From an uncultured Clostridia bacterium (GTDB lineage Bacteria > Bacillota > Clostridia > Christensenellales > DTU072), in assembly GCA_944350065.1 (NCBI GenBank), contig CALVOD010000017.1, positions 1 to 18,967 of the forward strand: DNA of 18,967 nt, given 5' to 3'. The notes below the pieces were generated by a model. It ran no database searches. It had not been told where the DNA came from and was given only the letters and a program-made list of their open reading frames with translations. How positions within the stretch are numbered: the first letter of the stretch is position 1; every line of letters starts with the position of its first letter. Shown here one piece after another: positions 1 through 7,503 of this stretch. Both the position numbers and the translations under genes were made by a program.

Positions 1-91
1 AACGCAAACCGCGCTTCCGCGGAAACGTCTATCTCAGCCTAAGGCGACCCAAGCGCCCGAGCAGGCGATCTCGCGTTCGACGCTCCGCACG
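1..91. other. Unassigned left edge
   Basis: I recognise nothing here. On the plus strand, frame 1 stays open from the window edge to a TAA at 40-42, so the last 13 codons of a plus-strand gene could lie here, but 13 codons are too few to identify. No Shine-Dalgarno sequence plus start codon, tRNA-like fold or repeat is visible. Confidence 0.3.
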
Positions 92-124
92 AAAAAGCCG
101 TCCCCGCTTGAATGCGGAGACGGC
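92..124 (-). terminator. Rho-independent terminator of the lipoprotein/DUF4380/ROK operon
   Basis: Read on the minus strand, an 11-position GC-rich stem with one mismatch (arms 114-124 and 97-107) closes a 6-nt loop (108-113). It is followed at once by five U residues (92-96). It lies 28 bases past the ROK stop codon and ends the three-gene minus-strand operon. On the plus strand there is no U tract, so it acts in one direction only. Confidence 0.85.
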
Positions 125-151
125 TCCCGTTCGGTATACTGATTTAATCGT

Positions 152-1489
152 TTACAGCTGCGTAGCCGTGTAGCTCTGTCCGAGCCTTCTCGACATTTCG
201 TCGGGAAGCTCTACGGCTATATCCGAGCCGAGCTCGGCGAGCACGGCGCGGGCTCTCGCGATAAGCACGTCGCCGCCTTTACCCGAAGCGACTCTGCCCA
301 AAACTATGGCGGTATCGAAATCGTAGAAGCAGTTGAACCACATGAGCGTGTAGGCGGCATAGTCGCCGAGGCGAGTGAATATCGCTATGGCGCGCTCGTC
401 GCCCGCGTCGGCGAGCTTCTGCACTTCCTTGAGCTTCTCCGCGGGACTGGCGTCGGGCGTAAGCTCGATGCCCGCTTCGGGTGCGAGCCTTATCACCGCG
501 TCCTGCGAATGATAGTTACCGCCCACTCCGACGTCGCCGCTCCATTCGTCCGCCTGCGCTTCGGTATTGGCGTCCACGGGCGCGAACGCGAGTTCGTTAA
601 GATATCCTCTTATGCGCATATCTCCGTCCACGAAACCGCCGGCAAGACTCGTGCCCATTGCTATGCCGAGCACTTTGCCTTTGCCGAGCCCGAACGCTCC
701 CGCGAGCGCCGCCACGTCGCCGTCGTTGGCTACTTTTACCGGGCAGCCGTATTTCAAGGAAAGATTCTTGTAAATCGGGAACACCTTCTCGCGGTATATC
801 TCTTTGGGGACCTTACGGAACAAAGACGCCACGCGTATCTCTCCGTCCACGACGATACCCGCCGTGGACACCCCTATCGCCTCCACCTCTCCGCCGAGCG
901 CCTCGAGCGCTTTATCTATGCTGTCCTCTATGCCGGCGCGATGATATTCGGGGTCTGATTGTAGCTTAGGATACCAAATAGTCTCTTTTTCATACACTAC
1001 CTTGCCGTCTATACACGCCGTGACCTTCCTGTCGGAGCCGCCTGCGTCGAAGCCTATGCGCTTACCGGAAGCCACCGGCGAGGAGCGCTCCGCGCGGATT
1101 CCCGCCGCGGGCAGATCCTCAGCCCTTTCCACGCGCACGAATTCGGTGCGGGTAAGGTAGACCTGCTCCATAAAGTCAACGTCGAATTTGCGCGCTCCGT
1201 CGGCGGAGTAACATTCGCGCAGTTCGTCCACGAGCGCCGCGTCGGCGCCCCATATGTAAAATTTATAACCGCCGTAAGCCCACAACATAAATTTGACTAT
1301 ACGTTCCGCATAACGGAAGTTTTCGCGTTCGTGCCCTTCGTCGTAAATTACGGTGGTATAATGCTCGACTTCTCCTTCGCCGCGTTCGAGCGCGATTATG
1401 AGAGATCTTGCGCCCGCGCGCTCCGCGCCTTCGCGGAACTCCTTGGCGTAGAGGTACATCGGATAATATTTTTCGTCAAGTGTTTTCAT
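152..1489 (-). CDS. ROK-family sugar-kinase-like protein with N-terminal extension
   Basis: This 445-residue protein has the ASKHA fold signature of the ROK family (sugar kinases and related regulators). The phosphate-1 loop is DAGGSD (about residues 148-153), the presumed catalytic Asp sits in ANDGD (about 254-258), and the phosphate-2 loop is GIAMGTSLAGG (about 275-285). A late VLGRVASGKGG (about 396-406) fits the adenosine region. About 140 residues precede the kinase fold and resemble nothing I know. The usual ROK ExGH motif is absent: the equivalent stretch reads GYLNELAF. The CGxxGC zinc cysteines are also absent, so the sugar substrate cannot be named, and loss of activity is possible. 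I chose the ATG at 1489 because it forms a 4-nt ATGA overlap with the upstream stop and has GGAG 6 nt before it. An in-frame ATG at 1501 lacks a ribosome binding site. It is the last gene of the operon that begins with the lipoprotein. The family call is firm; the function is not. Confidence 0.85.
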   Translation of the reverse strand: MKTLDEKYYPMYLYAKEFREGAERAGARSLIIALERGEGEVEHYTTVIYDEGHERENFRYAERIVKFMLWAYGGYKFYIWGADAALVDELRECYSADGARKFDVDFMEQVYLTRTEFVRVERAEDLPAAGIRAERSSPVASGKRIGFDAGGSDRKVTACIDGKVVYEKETIWYPKLQSDPEYHRAGIEDSIDKALEALGGEVEAIGVSTAGIVVDGEIRVASLFRKVPKEIYREKVFPIYKNLSLKYGCPVKVANDGDVAALAGAFGLGKGKVLGIAMGTSLAGGFVDGDMRIRGYLNELAFAPVDANTEAQADEWSGDVGVGGNYHSQDAVIRLAPEAGIELTPDASPAEKLKEVQKLADAGDERAIAIFTRLGDYAAYTLMWFNCFYDFDTAIVLGRVASGKGGDVLIARARAVLAELGSDIAVELPDEMSRRLGQSYTATQL

Positions 1490-2325
1490 TCTATTCTCCA
1501 TTTCTCAGTATGAGTGATTTTGCCTCCGGGCGCTATCTCCTCTATGGGTGACAGCGTTTCCACTTCGTGTATGAGTTCGCTCGTATATGTTTCGAGGTTG
1601 CTCGCGAAATCGGGATATTCGCCTTCGCGCGGCTCGCATTCCTTCGTGAATACCGTGCCGTTATATTCGTATACCGCTTTTATGCCCTTCTGCATCGTGC
1701 CGATTTTGAAAGGTCCCGTCGCTTCGGGCGTGCTCGTAAGTACGAATTTGTCGTTGAAAAGCTCGAACCTACTGTCGTTTACGTCGTTATAATGCCAATG
1801 CACGAGGTTTCTGTTGGCAAGATATCCGGTATTCTCCGTGGAAAGCGGCACCGTAAGTTTCCCGCCGCATTTCAATACCGTAAGCGCCCATACGCACAGC
1901 TTCTGCGCCTTCTGCGAAGTGTTCACGAAACTCATCTCCACTTCCACGCCGTTTGCGCCGTCAAACCTCAGCTCGAGACGGGGACGCACGTTCTTGACCT
2001 TCCACTCGGCGGGTTCGAATATCGCTCCGCAATCGGTCATAACGTAATCCACGCGCGTCGAGTCCGGATAATACGTCGTCTCGTCTTCGGGCGACAGCCA
2101 CATCCTGTGCCCGCCGTATATATGCCACTTCTTGCCCTCGCCGTATATCGCCGACACGTCTTTGTTGACCTGATCGAGCTTATCCTCGAACGCTATGTTC
2201 TCGCCCTTCTTGCCCGCTATTTTTATAATGCGCGGACCGACGTCGAGCGTAACGCCCAGACATACGTTACCGCTTGTTATCTCCAGCATCCTGCCGAGAA
2301 AACATTTACTGACTTTGCATTCCAT
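1486..2325 (-). CDS. DUF4380-type protein, galactose-mutarotase-like fold
   Basis: This 279-residue, beta-rich protein resembles the DUF4380 group, which shares the aldose-1-epimerase (galactose mutarotase) superfold. Visible family marks are VTLDVGPRI near residues 25-33 and YGGHRMWLSPEDE near 70-82. There is no signal peptide or membrane segment, so it is probably cytosolic. Such proteins bind carbohydrates, but I cannot assign a reaction. The ATG at 2325 is preferred because GGGAG lies 10 nt upstream (2336-2340). The alternative GTG at 2367 would add 14 residues and overlap the lipoprotein stop by 4 nt (GTGA), but no Shine-Dalgarno sequence precedes it. The stop codon overlaps the start of the ROK gene by 4 nt, so the two are probably translationally coupled. 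Pairing a mutarotase-fold protein with a ROK sugar-kinase homologue suggests handling of one sugar or glycoside. That link is inference from context. Confidence 0.75.
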   Translation of the reverse strand: MECKVSKCFLGRMLEITSGNVCLGVTLDVGPRIIKIAGKKGENIAFEDKLDQVNKDVSAIYGEGKKWHIYGGHRMWLSPEDETTYYPDSTRVDYVMTDCGAIFEPAEWKVKNVRPRLELRFDGANGVEVEMSFVNTSQKAQKLCVWALTVLKCGGKLTVPLSTENTGYLANRNLVHWHYNDVNDSRFELFNDKFVLTSTPEATGPFKIGTMQKGIKAVYEYNGTVFTKECEPREGEYPDFASNLETYTSELIHEVETLSPIEEIAPGGKITHTEKWRIE

Positions 2326-2363
2326 ATCGCTTTTGCTCCCGAATAATTGAAAATCGGCGGGCG

Positions 2364-5330
2364 TCACTTCGCCATATTGACGAACATAACGCCGTCGCCG
2401 TTGAATAACTGCACGGAATAACCCGCCTTGAGATTGTCCGCCACGATTCCCTTGATAACGTCGTAGCCCGTCAATTCTCCTTCCTCGCGTTCGTCGTATT
2501 TCTCTTGTAAATACTCGTCGCCGATAGCTATTTCTATCCAGATATCCGTATCTTCGGATACGAATTCCGGCAGGTAATTCTCTATTATATATATCAGCTC
2601 CTCATCGGAGTCGACCATCGTGTCGTAACCGGGCGCTATCTCGTAGGAATACGCGTACCCGGGATCTGCACCGCCCGCTATATCGTATTCTCCGTACGTA
2701 TAATGCCACAGCGCCGCCTCGTCCGAGCTTATGAGATAACTGCCGTAAGAGAGCAGCTCGTACGTCGCGTCGCCGCTCACGGACGACATGGTGAATTTAT
2801 AATTGCTCCACGTAACGTCCACGACGTAATACTTGCCGTCGACGAGCACCGCGTTCCAGGCATGACTTACGCCGCTCATCTTCTCCGCGCCGCATATCCT
2901 TTGCGCGGAAATGCCTTCGATACCGCACATCAGCACAAAGGCTTTAGCCAGTCCGTCGCATACCGCGACACCGTCGTAGAACACGCCTTCGAGATAGAAG
3001 GAATTGTAATCGTTGGGATTTACGGGATCGTCCGCCGCTATCGCGTAATCGTAGGTCACGTTCACGCTCAGCCAATCGTATATCGCGAGTATCTTTTCGA
3101 GGTCGCTCGAATCGTCGGAATTTATTTTCCTTAAAATTATTTTCGCGCGGTTATATATGTCTTCCGCCGCGCTTCCGCTCGTCGGCATCGGGCGTTTTCC
3201 GCTCGCCACCGCAAGATAAAGCTGATTGCTCGTCGTAACCGTCATCGTTTCCGCCAGAGCATCTATCGGCAAAGCCGCGCCTTCTTCCCTGCCGCTCGCA
3301 ACGTAGTGAGTGACGGAATCGGCTTCTTCCACTCCGCTCGACACGCCGTAGGCTTTACTCGGCGCAGCGGCGGTTTCGAATTTTATCGTAAGCCTGTTTA
3401 TTCCGCCCAGGTTGCAGTCGCCTATCGTATAGGATATCTGCGACGATTCTACGTAGGCGCGCACCGCGGATACGAACAATCTGTACATATTGATTTGCGC
3501 TTCAGTACCTACGTAACCGAGATCCTTATCCGACAACGGATACGCCCCTTCGGGAAGATCGGAATATTTGAAAGGTATATAGAGCGCAAGCGTATACTGT
3601 CCCGACGAATTCATCAGCTCGGTCGGACGGAATACCGCAAGATAATTGAGCAGATCGCCCAGTTCGCGCATATTCGAAATATAACTGTTGTGCCCGCCCG
3701 CGTATTCGTCGAGATACGGGTAGGCGCCCGCGCGTATCGTGCCGGCTTCGTATTTCTGCCATTCCGTCCAGGCGTTCATCTTGTCGCTCTTTATGCGTAC
3801 CGAGAAATCTTTGTCCAAAGTCGCCGCGTTGACCGGCAAATACACGCTCGAAGTACCGAAATAGCCTCTGTGCGATTCGCTCGTCATCGTGGTCACCACG
3901 CCTTCGCATTCCACTTCGACTGTGTACCCCGTCATGTAAGGCAACGGATTCCATTTAACGAGAGGATACGCCGTTCCGTCTATGCGCGTTCCGTCGATGT
4001 AAACGCCGTTCACGTCGTTACCGTCGGGTCTGCCCTCCACTTCGATGACTACGGTGTCGCTGTATATCCCGGACGCCACGCCTTTCACGACGGCTTCCGC
4101 CTTTATCTCGTAGACGCCGATTTCTTCGAATATGTAACTGAGATCGGGTACAAGCAGTGTGCTGTCTCCCTGCGTAGCCGGCGCGCGATTGAGCACCGTC
4201 GTTTGCACCACGCCTTCGTCGGAGGTGAATTTTATCGTCCAAATATAGCTTTCCGGCGGATAAACGCGCTCTTGATAGGTCAATAAGAGATTCACGCTGT
4301 CGTCTACGACGAATTTTTCGTAGTTGTTTAGTACGTCTATCGTAAGCTCCGTAAGCGGGCTGTAAACCGTAATCGTCTCCGAAATAAGCTCCTGCCTCTG
4401 CGTACTGTTGTCGAGCACGGCGCGGATATTGTATTCACCCACGGGAAGGGCGGACGGATCGTAATTGAGGACTTTGTTGTCCTTTACGCCCACGCCGTCT
4501 ATAGGCGTGGTATTGACGAACCACTGCACCGAAGGCGACGGATCGCAGGTGTCGTCGAGCTGACTCAATACGAAACCTATCGTTTCAGTCTGACCGTAAA
4601 TTTGCTTGAGGGTGGAGCGGTCGGTAGTCAGATCGAGCCTGTAATTGAGGGTGGAATACCTTACGTCCACCGTAACGTGCGCCTCCACCTGCGTGTCGAA
4701 AGCGCCCTGACGGGGCGTGGTCACCCAAATAGCCACTTTGCCTATTCCCACGGGACGCACGAAACCGTTGGAATCGACGGTTGCGATGGATTCGTCCTGC
4801 GAAGTGTATATGACGTTTCTGCCCGTGATCGCGTGCGAAGGATAGAAGACGGGGTTAAGCTGAACGCCTTCGTCCTGCAATTCGACGACCACGGTGGACT
4901 CCACGAAAAGAATACGTTCGACGGCAACCGTTTCTATCGTGACGGTAACGTCGAGAGTAACGGAAGGAGTGGCGGCGCTGATTATGCGCACGATAATGTC
5001 GAGGTTATTGCCTTCCTCGTCCGTTTTTAGCTCGCCTTTAGCCTGCAAAACGCCGTTCTCGTCGACGCTGAGATACTTTTTGTCGCTCGTATCGGCGAGT
5101 TTATAATAAACTTTCTGACTGGCGGTCGCTATGGGGTAAACTATAGGAGTGAGTTGGAAAGTGCTCGGATCGCCCGTGGGCGCGAGATAAACGTGAGTGT
5201 CGTCCACCTGAATACGTTCCGCGGCGTCGGCGCCGACAGCGGCGTCGTTGCAACCCGTCAGCGCGATGACCGCCGCAAACGCGGCGAAAAGCATTATTAT
5301 TAAAATCAAGCGATTGAAAGTTCTGCTCAT
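2364..5330 (-). CDS. Surface lipoprotein with Ig-like repeats and a transglutaminase-like domain
   Basis: This 988-residue exported protein begins with a lipoprotein signal: basic MSRTFNR, a hydrophobic core, then lipobox LTGC with Cys27 as the predicted lipidation site. Residues 38-133 and about 136-222 look like two tandem BIG2-type Ig domains. Residues 228-435 hold two more beta-sandwich-like segments and 440-535 a fibronectin-III-like one. About 740-850 is a transglutaminase-like domain with Cys791 (in GVAVCDGLAKAF), His823 (SHAWNAV) and Asp838 (VDVTW), so the full papain-like triad is present. A C-terminal segment of about 100 residues is unassigned. In bacteria such domains are usually proteases, amidases or cross-linkers at the cell surface. 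The substrate here is unknown; cell wall, host glycoprotein or a secreted partner are all possible. The start has GGAG 5 nt upstream and a promoter lies at 5415-5443. It is the first gene of the operon. Confidence 0.85.
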   Translation of the reverse strand: MSRTFNRLILIIMLFAAFAAVIALTGCNDAAVGADAAERIQVDDTHVYLAPTGDPSTFQLTPIVYPIATASQKVYYKLADTSDKKYLSVDENGVLQAKGELKTDEEGNNLDIIVRIISAATPSVTLDVTVTIETVAVERILFVESTVVVELQDEGVQLNPVFYPSHAITGRNVIYTSQDESIATVDSNGFVRPVGIGKVAIWVTTPRQGAFDTQVEAHVTVDVRYSTLNYRLDLTTDRSTLKQIYGQTETIGFVLSQLDDTCDPSPSVQWFVNTTPIDGVGVKDNKVLNYDPSALPVGEYNIRAVLDNSTQRQELISETITVYSPLTELTIDVLNNYEKFVVDDSVNLLLTYQERVYPPESYIWTIKFTSDEGVVQTTVLNRAPATQGDSTLLVPDLSYIFEEIGVYEIKAEAVVKGVASGIYSDTVVIEVEGRPDGNDVNGVYIDGTRIDGTAYPLVKWNPLPYMTGYTVEVECEGVVTTMTSESHRGYFGTSSVYLPVNAATLDKDFSVRIKSDKMNAWTEWQKYEAGTIRAGAYPYLDEYAGGHNSYISNMRELGDLLNYLAVFRPTELMNSSGQYTLALYIPFKYSDLPEGAYPLSDKDLGYVGTEAQINMYRLFVSAVRAYVESSQISYTIGDCNLGGINRLTIKFETAAAPSKAYGVSSGVEEADSVTHYVASGREEGAALPIDALAETMTVTTSNQLYLAVASGKRPMPTSGSAAEDIYNRAKIILRKINSDDSSDLEKILAIYDWLSVNVTYDYAIAADDPVNPNDYNSFYLEGVFYDGVAVCDGLAKAFVLMCGIEGISAQRICGAEKMSGVSHAWNAVLVDGKYYVVDVTWSNYKFTMSSVSGDATYELLSYGSYLISSDEAALWHYTYGEYDIAGGADPGYAYSYEIAPGYDTMVDSDEELIYIIENYLPEFVSEDTDIWIEIAIGDEYLQEKYDEREEGELTGYDVIKGIVADNLKAGYSVQLFNGDGVMFVNMAK

Positions 5331-5414
5331 ACGGCTCCGTATCCGGGTAATTCTTTACGCGTGCGGCGGCGCGCTCGGCGCGCTCCGCGTGCCCACACAC
5401 GCATACATATATAA

Positions 5415-5443
5415 ATATTACAACAAAGCGCGCGCGCTGTCAA
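5415..5443 (-). promoter_or_regulatory. Sigma-A promoter of the lipoprotein operon
   Basis: On the minus strand a perfect -35 TTGACA (5438-5443) is followed after 17 bp by TAATAT (5415-5420), a 4/6 match to the -10 consensus. Predicted transcription starts near 5408, giving an untranslated leader of about 78 bases before the ATG at 5330. The seven bases upstream of the -35 (GCGGGTA) are the same as at the metallophosphoesterase promoter. Confidence 0.7.
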
Positions 5444-5529
5444 TACCCGCCGACAAAAGCGGAAAGGCAAATTTTTTACCGTTTGCGCTAAAGCCCATCT
5501 TTGCCGAAGTCATATTTTCGGCTAAATCG

Positions 5530-5558
5530 TTGTCCTTTGCCGCGGATTATGATATAAT
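5530..5558 (+). promoter_or_regulatory. Sigma-A promoter of the mrnC-rlmB-sigH-ychF operon
   Basis: TTGTCC (5530-5535, 4/6 match to -35) is followed after 17 bp by a perfect TATAAT (5553-5558) that also carries the extended -10 TGn (TG at 5550-5551). Predicted transcription starts near 5565, about 27 bases before the mrnC start. It is divergent from the lipoprotein promoter, with about 86 bp between the two -35 boxes. Confidence 0.75.
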
Positions 5559-5591
5559 ATCCGAAACGGAAAAATCGACGGAAAAAATATT

Positions 5592-6017
5592 ATGAAAGAA
5601 TTTATGCCGCAATTTCCAACGCCTTACTGCCGTGAAGAAGCGAGACGCTTCGACGCGGGTGTTCTGGCGTTCGTGGGAGACGCCGTGCAAACGCTGTACG
5701 TTCGCGCGAGACTGGCCGCGGCTTCCGACGTAAAAAGCGGCGCGCTGCATCTCAAGGCGGCGCACGAAGTGAACGCCACAGCGCAGGCGGCTGCCCTCAA
5801 GCGTATCGAAAGCGAACTCACCGAAGAAGAACTCGCCGTCTACAAACGCTCGCGCAACGCCCGCAAGGAGACGGTTGCCAAGCACGCCGACGTCGTGGAT
5901 TACAAAATAGCGTCGGGTTTCGAGGGGCTTATAGGATACCTGTATCTCTGCGGCGATTCCGAGCGTCTCGGGGAGCTAATGACGCTTGCGTATAAAGCGG
6001 ATATCGGGAAACTTTAG
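5592..6017 (+). CDS. mrnC: Mini-ribonuclease III
   Basis: This 141-residue cytosolic enzyme consists of an RNase III catalytic domain without the double-stranded-RNA-binding domain. The family trims 23S rRNA precursors in Bacillota. The signature LAFVGDAVQTLYVR contains Asp30, aligned with catalytic Asp23 of the B. subtilis protein. RSRNARKETVAKHADVVDY and SGFEGLIGYLYL follow; Glu111 in the latter matches the second metal-binding acid. Length is normal for the family. No good Shine-Dalgarno sequence precedes the ATG at 5592; a second in-frame ATG at 5604 is possible. It is the first gene of an operon with rlmB, a sigma factor and ychF, the same neighbourhood as B. subtilis mrnC-rlmB. Identification is firm. 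Confidence 0.95.
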   Translation: MKEFMPQFPTPYCREEARRFDAGVLAFVGDAVQTLYVRARLAAASDVKSGALHLKAAHEVNATAQAAALKRIESELTEEELAVYKRSRNARKETVAKHADVVDYKIASGFEGLIGYLYLCGDSERLGELMTLAYKADIGKL

Positions 6018-6074
6018 AACACGGAACGGTTACCCGTATACAATAAATCGAACATACAACGAGGAGCGAAGAAA

Positions 6075-6812
6075 ATGCTTGCCGAAGGAATAAACGCAGT
6101 GACGGAAGCGCTTAAAGGCGGTGTCACGATAGAGAAGATATGTATGCTTAAAGGCTCGACCGGCGGACGCGCGGGGGCGATATTCGCCAAAGCGCGCGCG
6201 GCGGGAATAAAGGTGGTTTTCGTCGAGAAGGAATATCTCGACAAGCTGAGCGAAACGCACCGTCACCAAGGCGTAATCGCGGTTGTGACGGAATACGAAT
6301 ATCACGACCTCGAGGAGACGCTCGAAACGGCGCGCCGCGAAGGCAAAGCGTTGTTTTTCGCCGTACTCGACGGCGTTGAGGACCCGCACAATCTCGGCGC
6401 GGTCATAAGGGTGGCGGACTGCGCGGGCGTCACCGCCGTGGTGATACCGCGACACCGCAGCGTCGGTGTCACCGATACCGTTATCAGAGTGAGCGCGGGC
6501 GCCACCGCACACGTCAAGGTATGCAAGGTAGCGAACGTTAACGACGCGATACGTTACCTGCGCGACGAAGGAGTCGCGGTATACGCGGCGGACATGGACG
6601 GCGAAAGCGTATATTCCGCCGATCTTACGGGAGACGTGGCTATCGTCGTAGGCGGCGAAGGCGGAGGGGTGCGCGCGCTTACCCGCAAGCTGTGCGACGG
6701 AGTGCTGTCCCTTCCGCAATTCGGAAAGGTCAATTCTCTTAACGCCTCCGTGGCGTGCGGGATAATGTTATACGAAGCGGTGCGGCAACGCACGCAAAAC
6801 GGCAAAAAGTAA
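6075..6812 (+). CDS. rlmB: 23S rRNA (guanosine-2'-O)-methyltransferase RlmB, TrmH/SpoU family
   Basis: This 245-residue SPOUT-class methyltransferase is predicted to 2'-O-methylate a guanosine of 23S rRNA using S-adenosylmethionine. An N-terminal substrate-binding domain (about residues 1-80, beginning AEGINAVTEAL) is followed by the knotted catalytic domain. Motif 1 is NLGAVIRVADCAG (106-118) with the key Asn and Arg, motif 2 is VVGGEGGGVRALT (191-203), and motif 3 is LPQFGKVNSLNASVACG (213-229). All three are complete. GAGGAG lies 8 nt before the ATG. It follows mrnC by 57 bases, the conserved Bacillota order. The close paralogue TrmH (tRNA Gm18) is less likely given the neighbour and the N-terminal domain. 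Confidence 0.93.
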   Translation: MLAEGINAVTEALKGGVTIEKICMLKGSTGGRAGAIFAKARAAGIKVVFVEKEYLDKLSETHRHQGVIAVVTEYEYHDLEETLETARREGKALFFAVLDGVEDPHNLGAVIRVADCAGVTAVVIPRHRSVGVTDTVIRVSAGATAHVKVCKVANVNDAIRYLRDEGVAVYAADMDGESVYSADLTGDVAIVVGGEGGGVRALTRKLCDGVLSLPQFGKVNSLNASVACGIMLYEAVRQRTQNGKK

Positions 6813-6872
6813 GCCTGAGGCTTAACGCAAACGCCCGTAAAGCAAAGCGGTGCGCGCCCGAAAACGAGGAAT

Positions 6873-7478
6873 ATGAGCAAATATCCGCAGAACGCAGACG
6901 AAAATCTTCTCATAACGCTCGCCCAGCAAGGCGACTCCTCGGCGTACGACGCGCTGTGCGCCCGATACAAAGCTTTTATATGTAAAATTGCGCGTTCCTA
7001 TTTTATAACGGAAGGCGGCGACACCAACGATCTGATACAGGAAGGCACGATCGGATTCTGCAAAGCGGTGGCGGACTACCGCGCGGAAAAGAACAATTCT
7101 TTCCCGGCATACGCAGCGCTGTGCATACACAACCGCATAAAAGACGCTTTACGCAGCGCTTTGAGAGCGGGCGCGGCGAGCGCTACGGGAAGCGTGCCGA
7201 TAACCGACGACGCGACCAACGAGGAGCGCATCGCGAGTGTCATAGGCTATGCGGACGATCCCGTGACGAGCTATATCCGCGGCGAAACCGACGAAGCCTT
7301 TTTCCGCAAAGCGGAAAGCGAGCTTTCGGCAAGGCAATTCGCCGTTCTGAAATTATATCTCGACGGCTTTTCTTACGCCGAAATAGCGGAAGAACTTTCG
7401 CTCGACATGAAAGCCGTGGACAACGCGCTGAGCGCGGCGAAAAGCAAACTGAAAAAATCTTACAAAGCCGGCGGCTGA
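6873..7478 (+). CDS. sigH: RNA polymerase sigma factor, sigma-H (SigH/Spo0H)-like
   Basis: This 201-residue sigma-70 family protein lacks regions 1 and 3. Region 2 (about residues 20-95) includes NDLIQEGTIGFCKAVADYR, the core-binding and -10-recognition segment typical of SigH and SigI/SigF-type factors. Region 4 (about 148-196) holds LSARQFAVLKLYLDGFSYAEIAEELSLDMKAVDNAL split across its HTH. In Bacillota SigH governs entry into stationary phase, competence and sporulation. Whether this organism sporulates cannot be judged here. The position right after mrnC-rlmB matches sigH of B. subtilis, except that the yacP (NYN-domain) gene normally found between rlmB and sigH is missing. GAGGA sits only 2 nt from the ATG, so initiation may be weak. 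The family call is firm; orthology to sigH is likely. Confidence 0.82.
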   Translation: MSKYPQNADENLLITLAQQGDSSAYDALCARYKAFICKIARSYFITEGGDTNDLIQEGTIGFCKAVADYRAEKNNSFPAYAALCIHNRIKDALRSALRAGAASATGSVPITDDATNEERIASVIGYADDPVTSYIRGETDEAFFRKAESELSARQFAVLKLYLDGFSYAEIAEELSLDMKAVDNALSAAKSKLKKSYKAGG

Positions 7479-7503
7479 AGCGCCGCGGGCTGAAGGACGA
7501 TAT

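Noticed and set aside
1..42. The 3' end of a plus-strand gene stopping at 40-42
   Set aside because: Only 13 codons are visible, with no identifiable motif; not enough to call a gene.
3306..4286. A 326-codon plus-strand open frame inside the lipoprotein gene
   Set aside because: No ribosome binding site, no domain, and it lies opposite a continuous coding sequence with signal peptide and catalytic triad.
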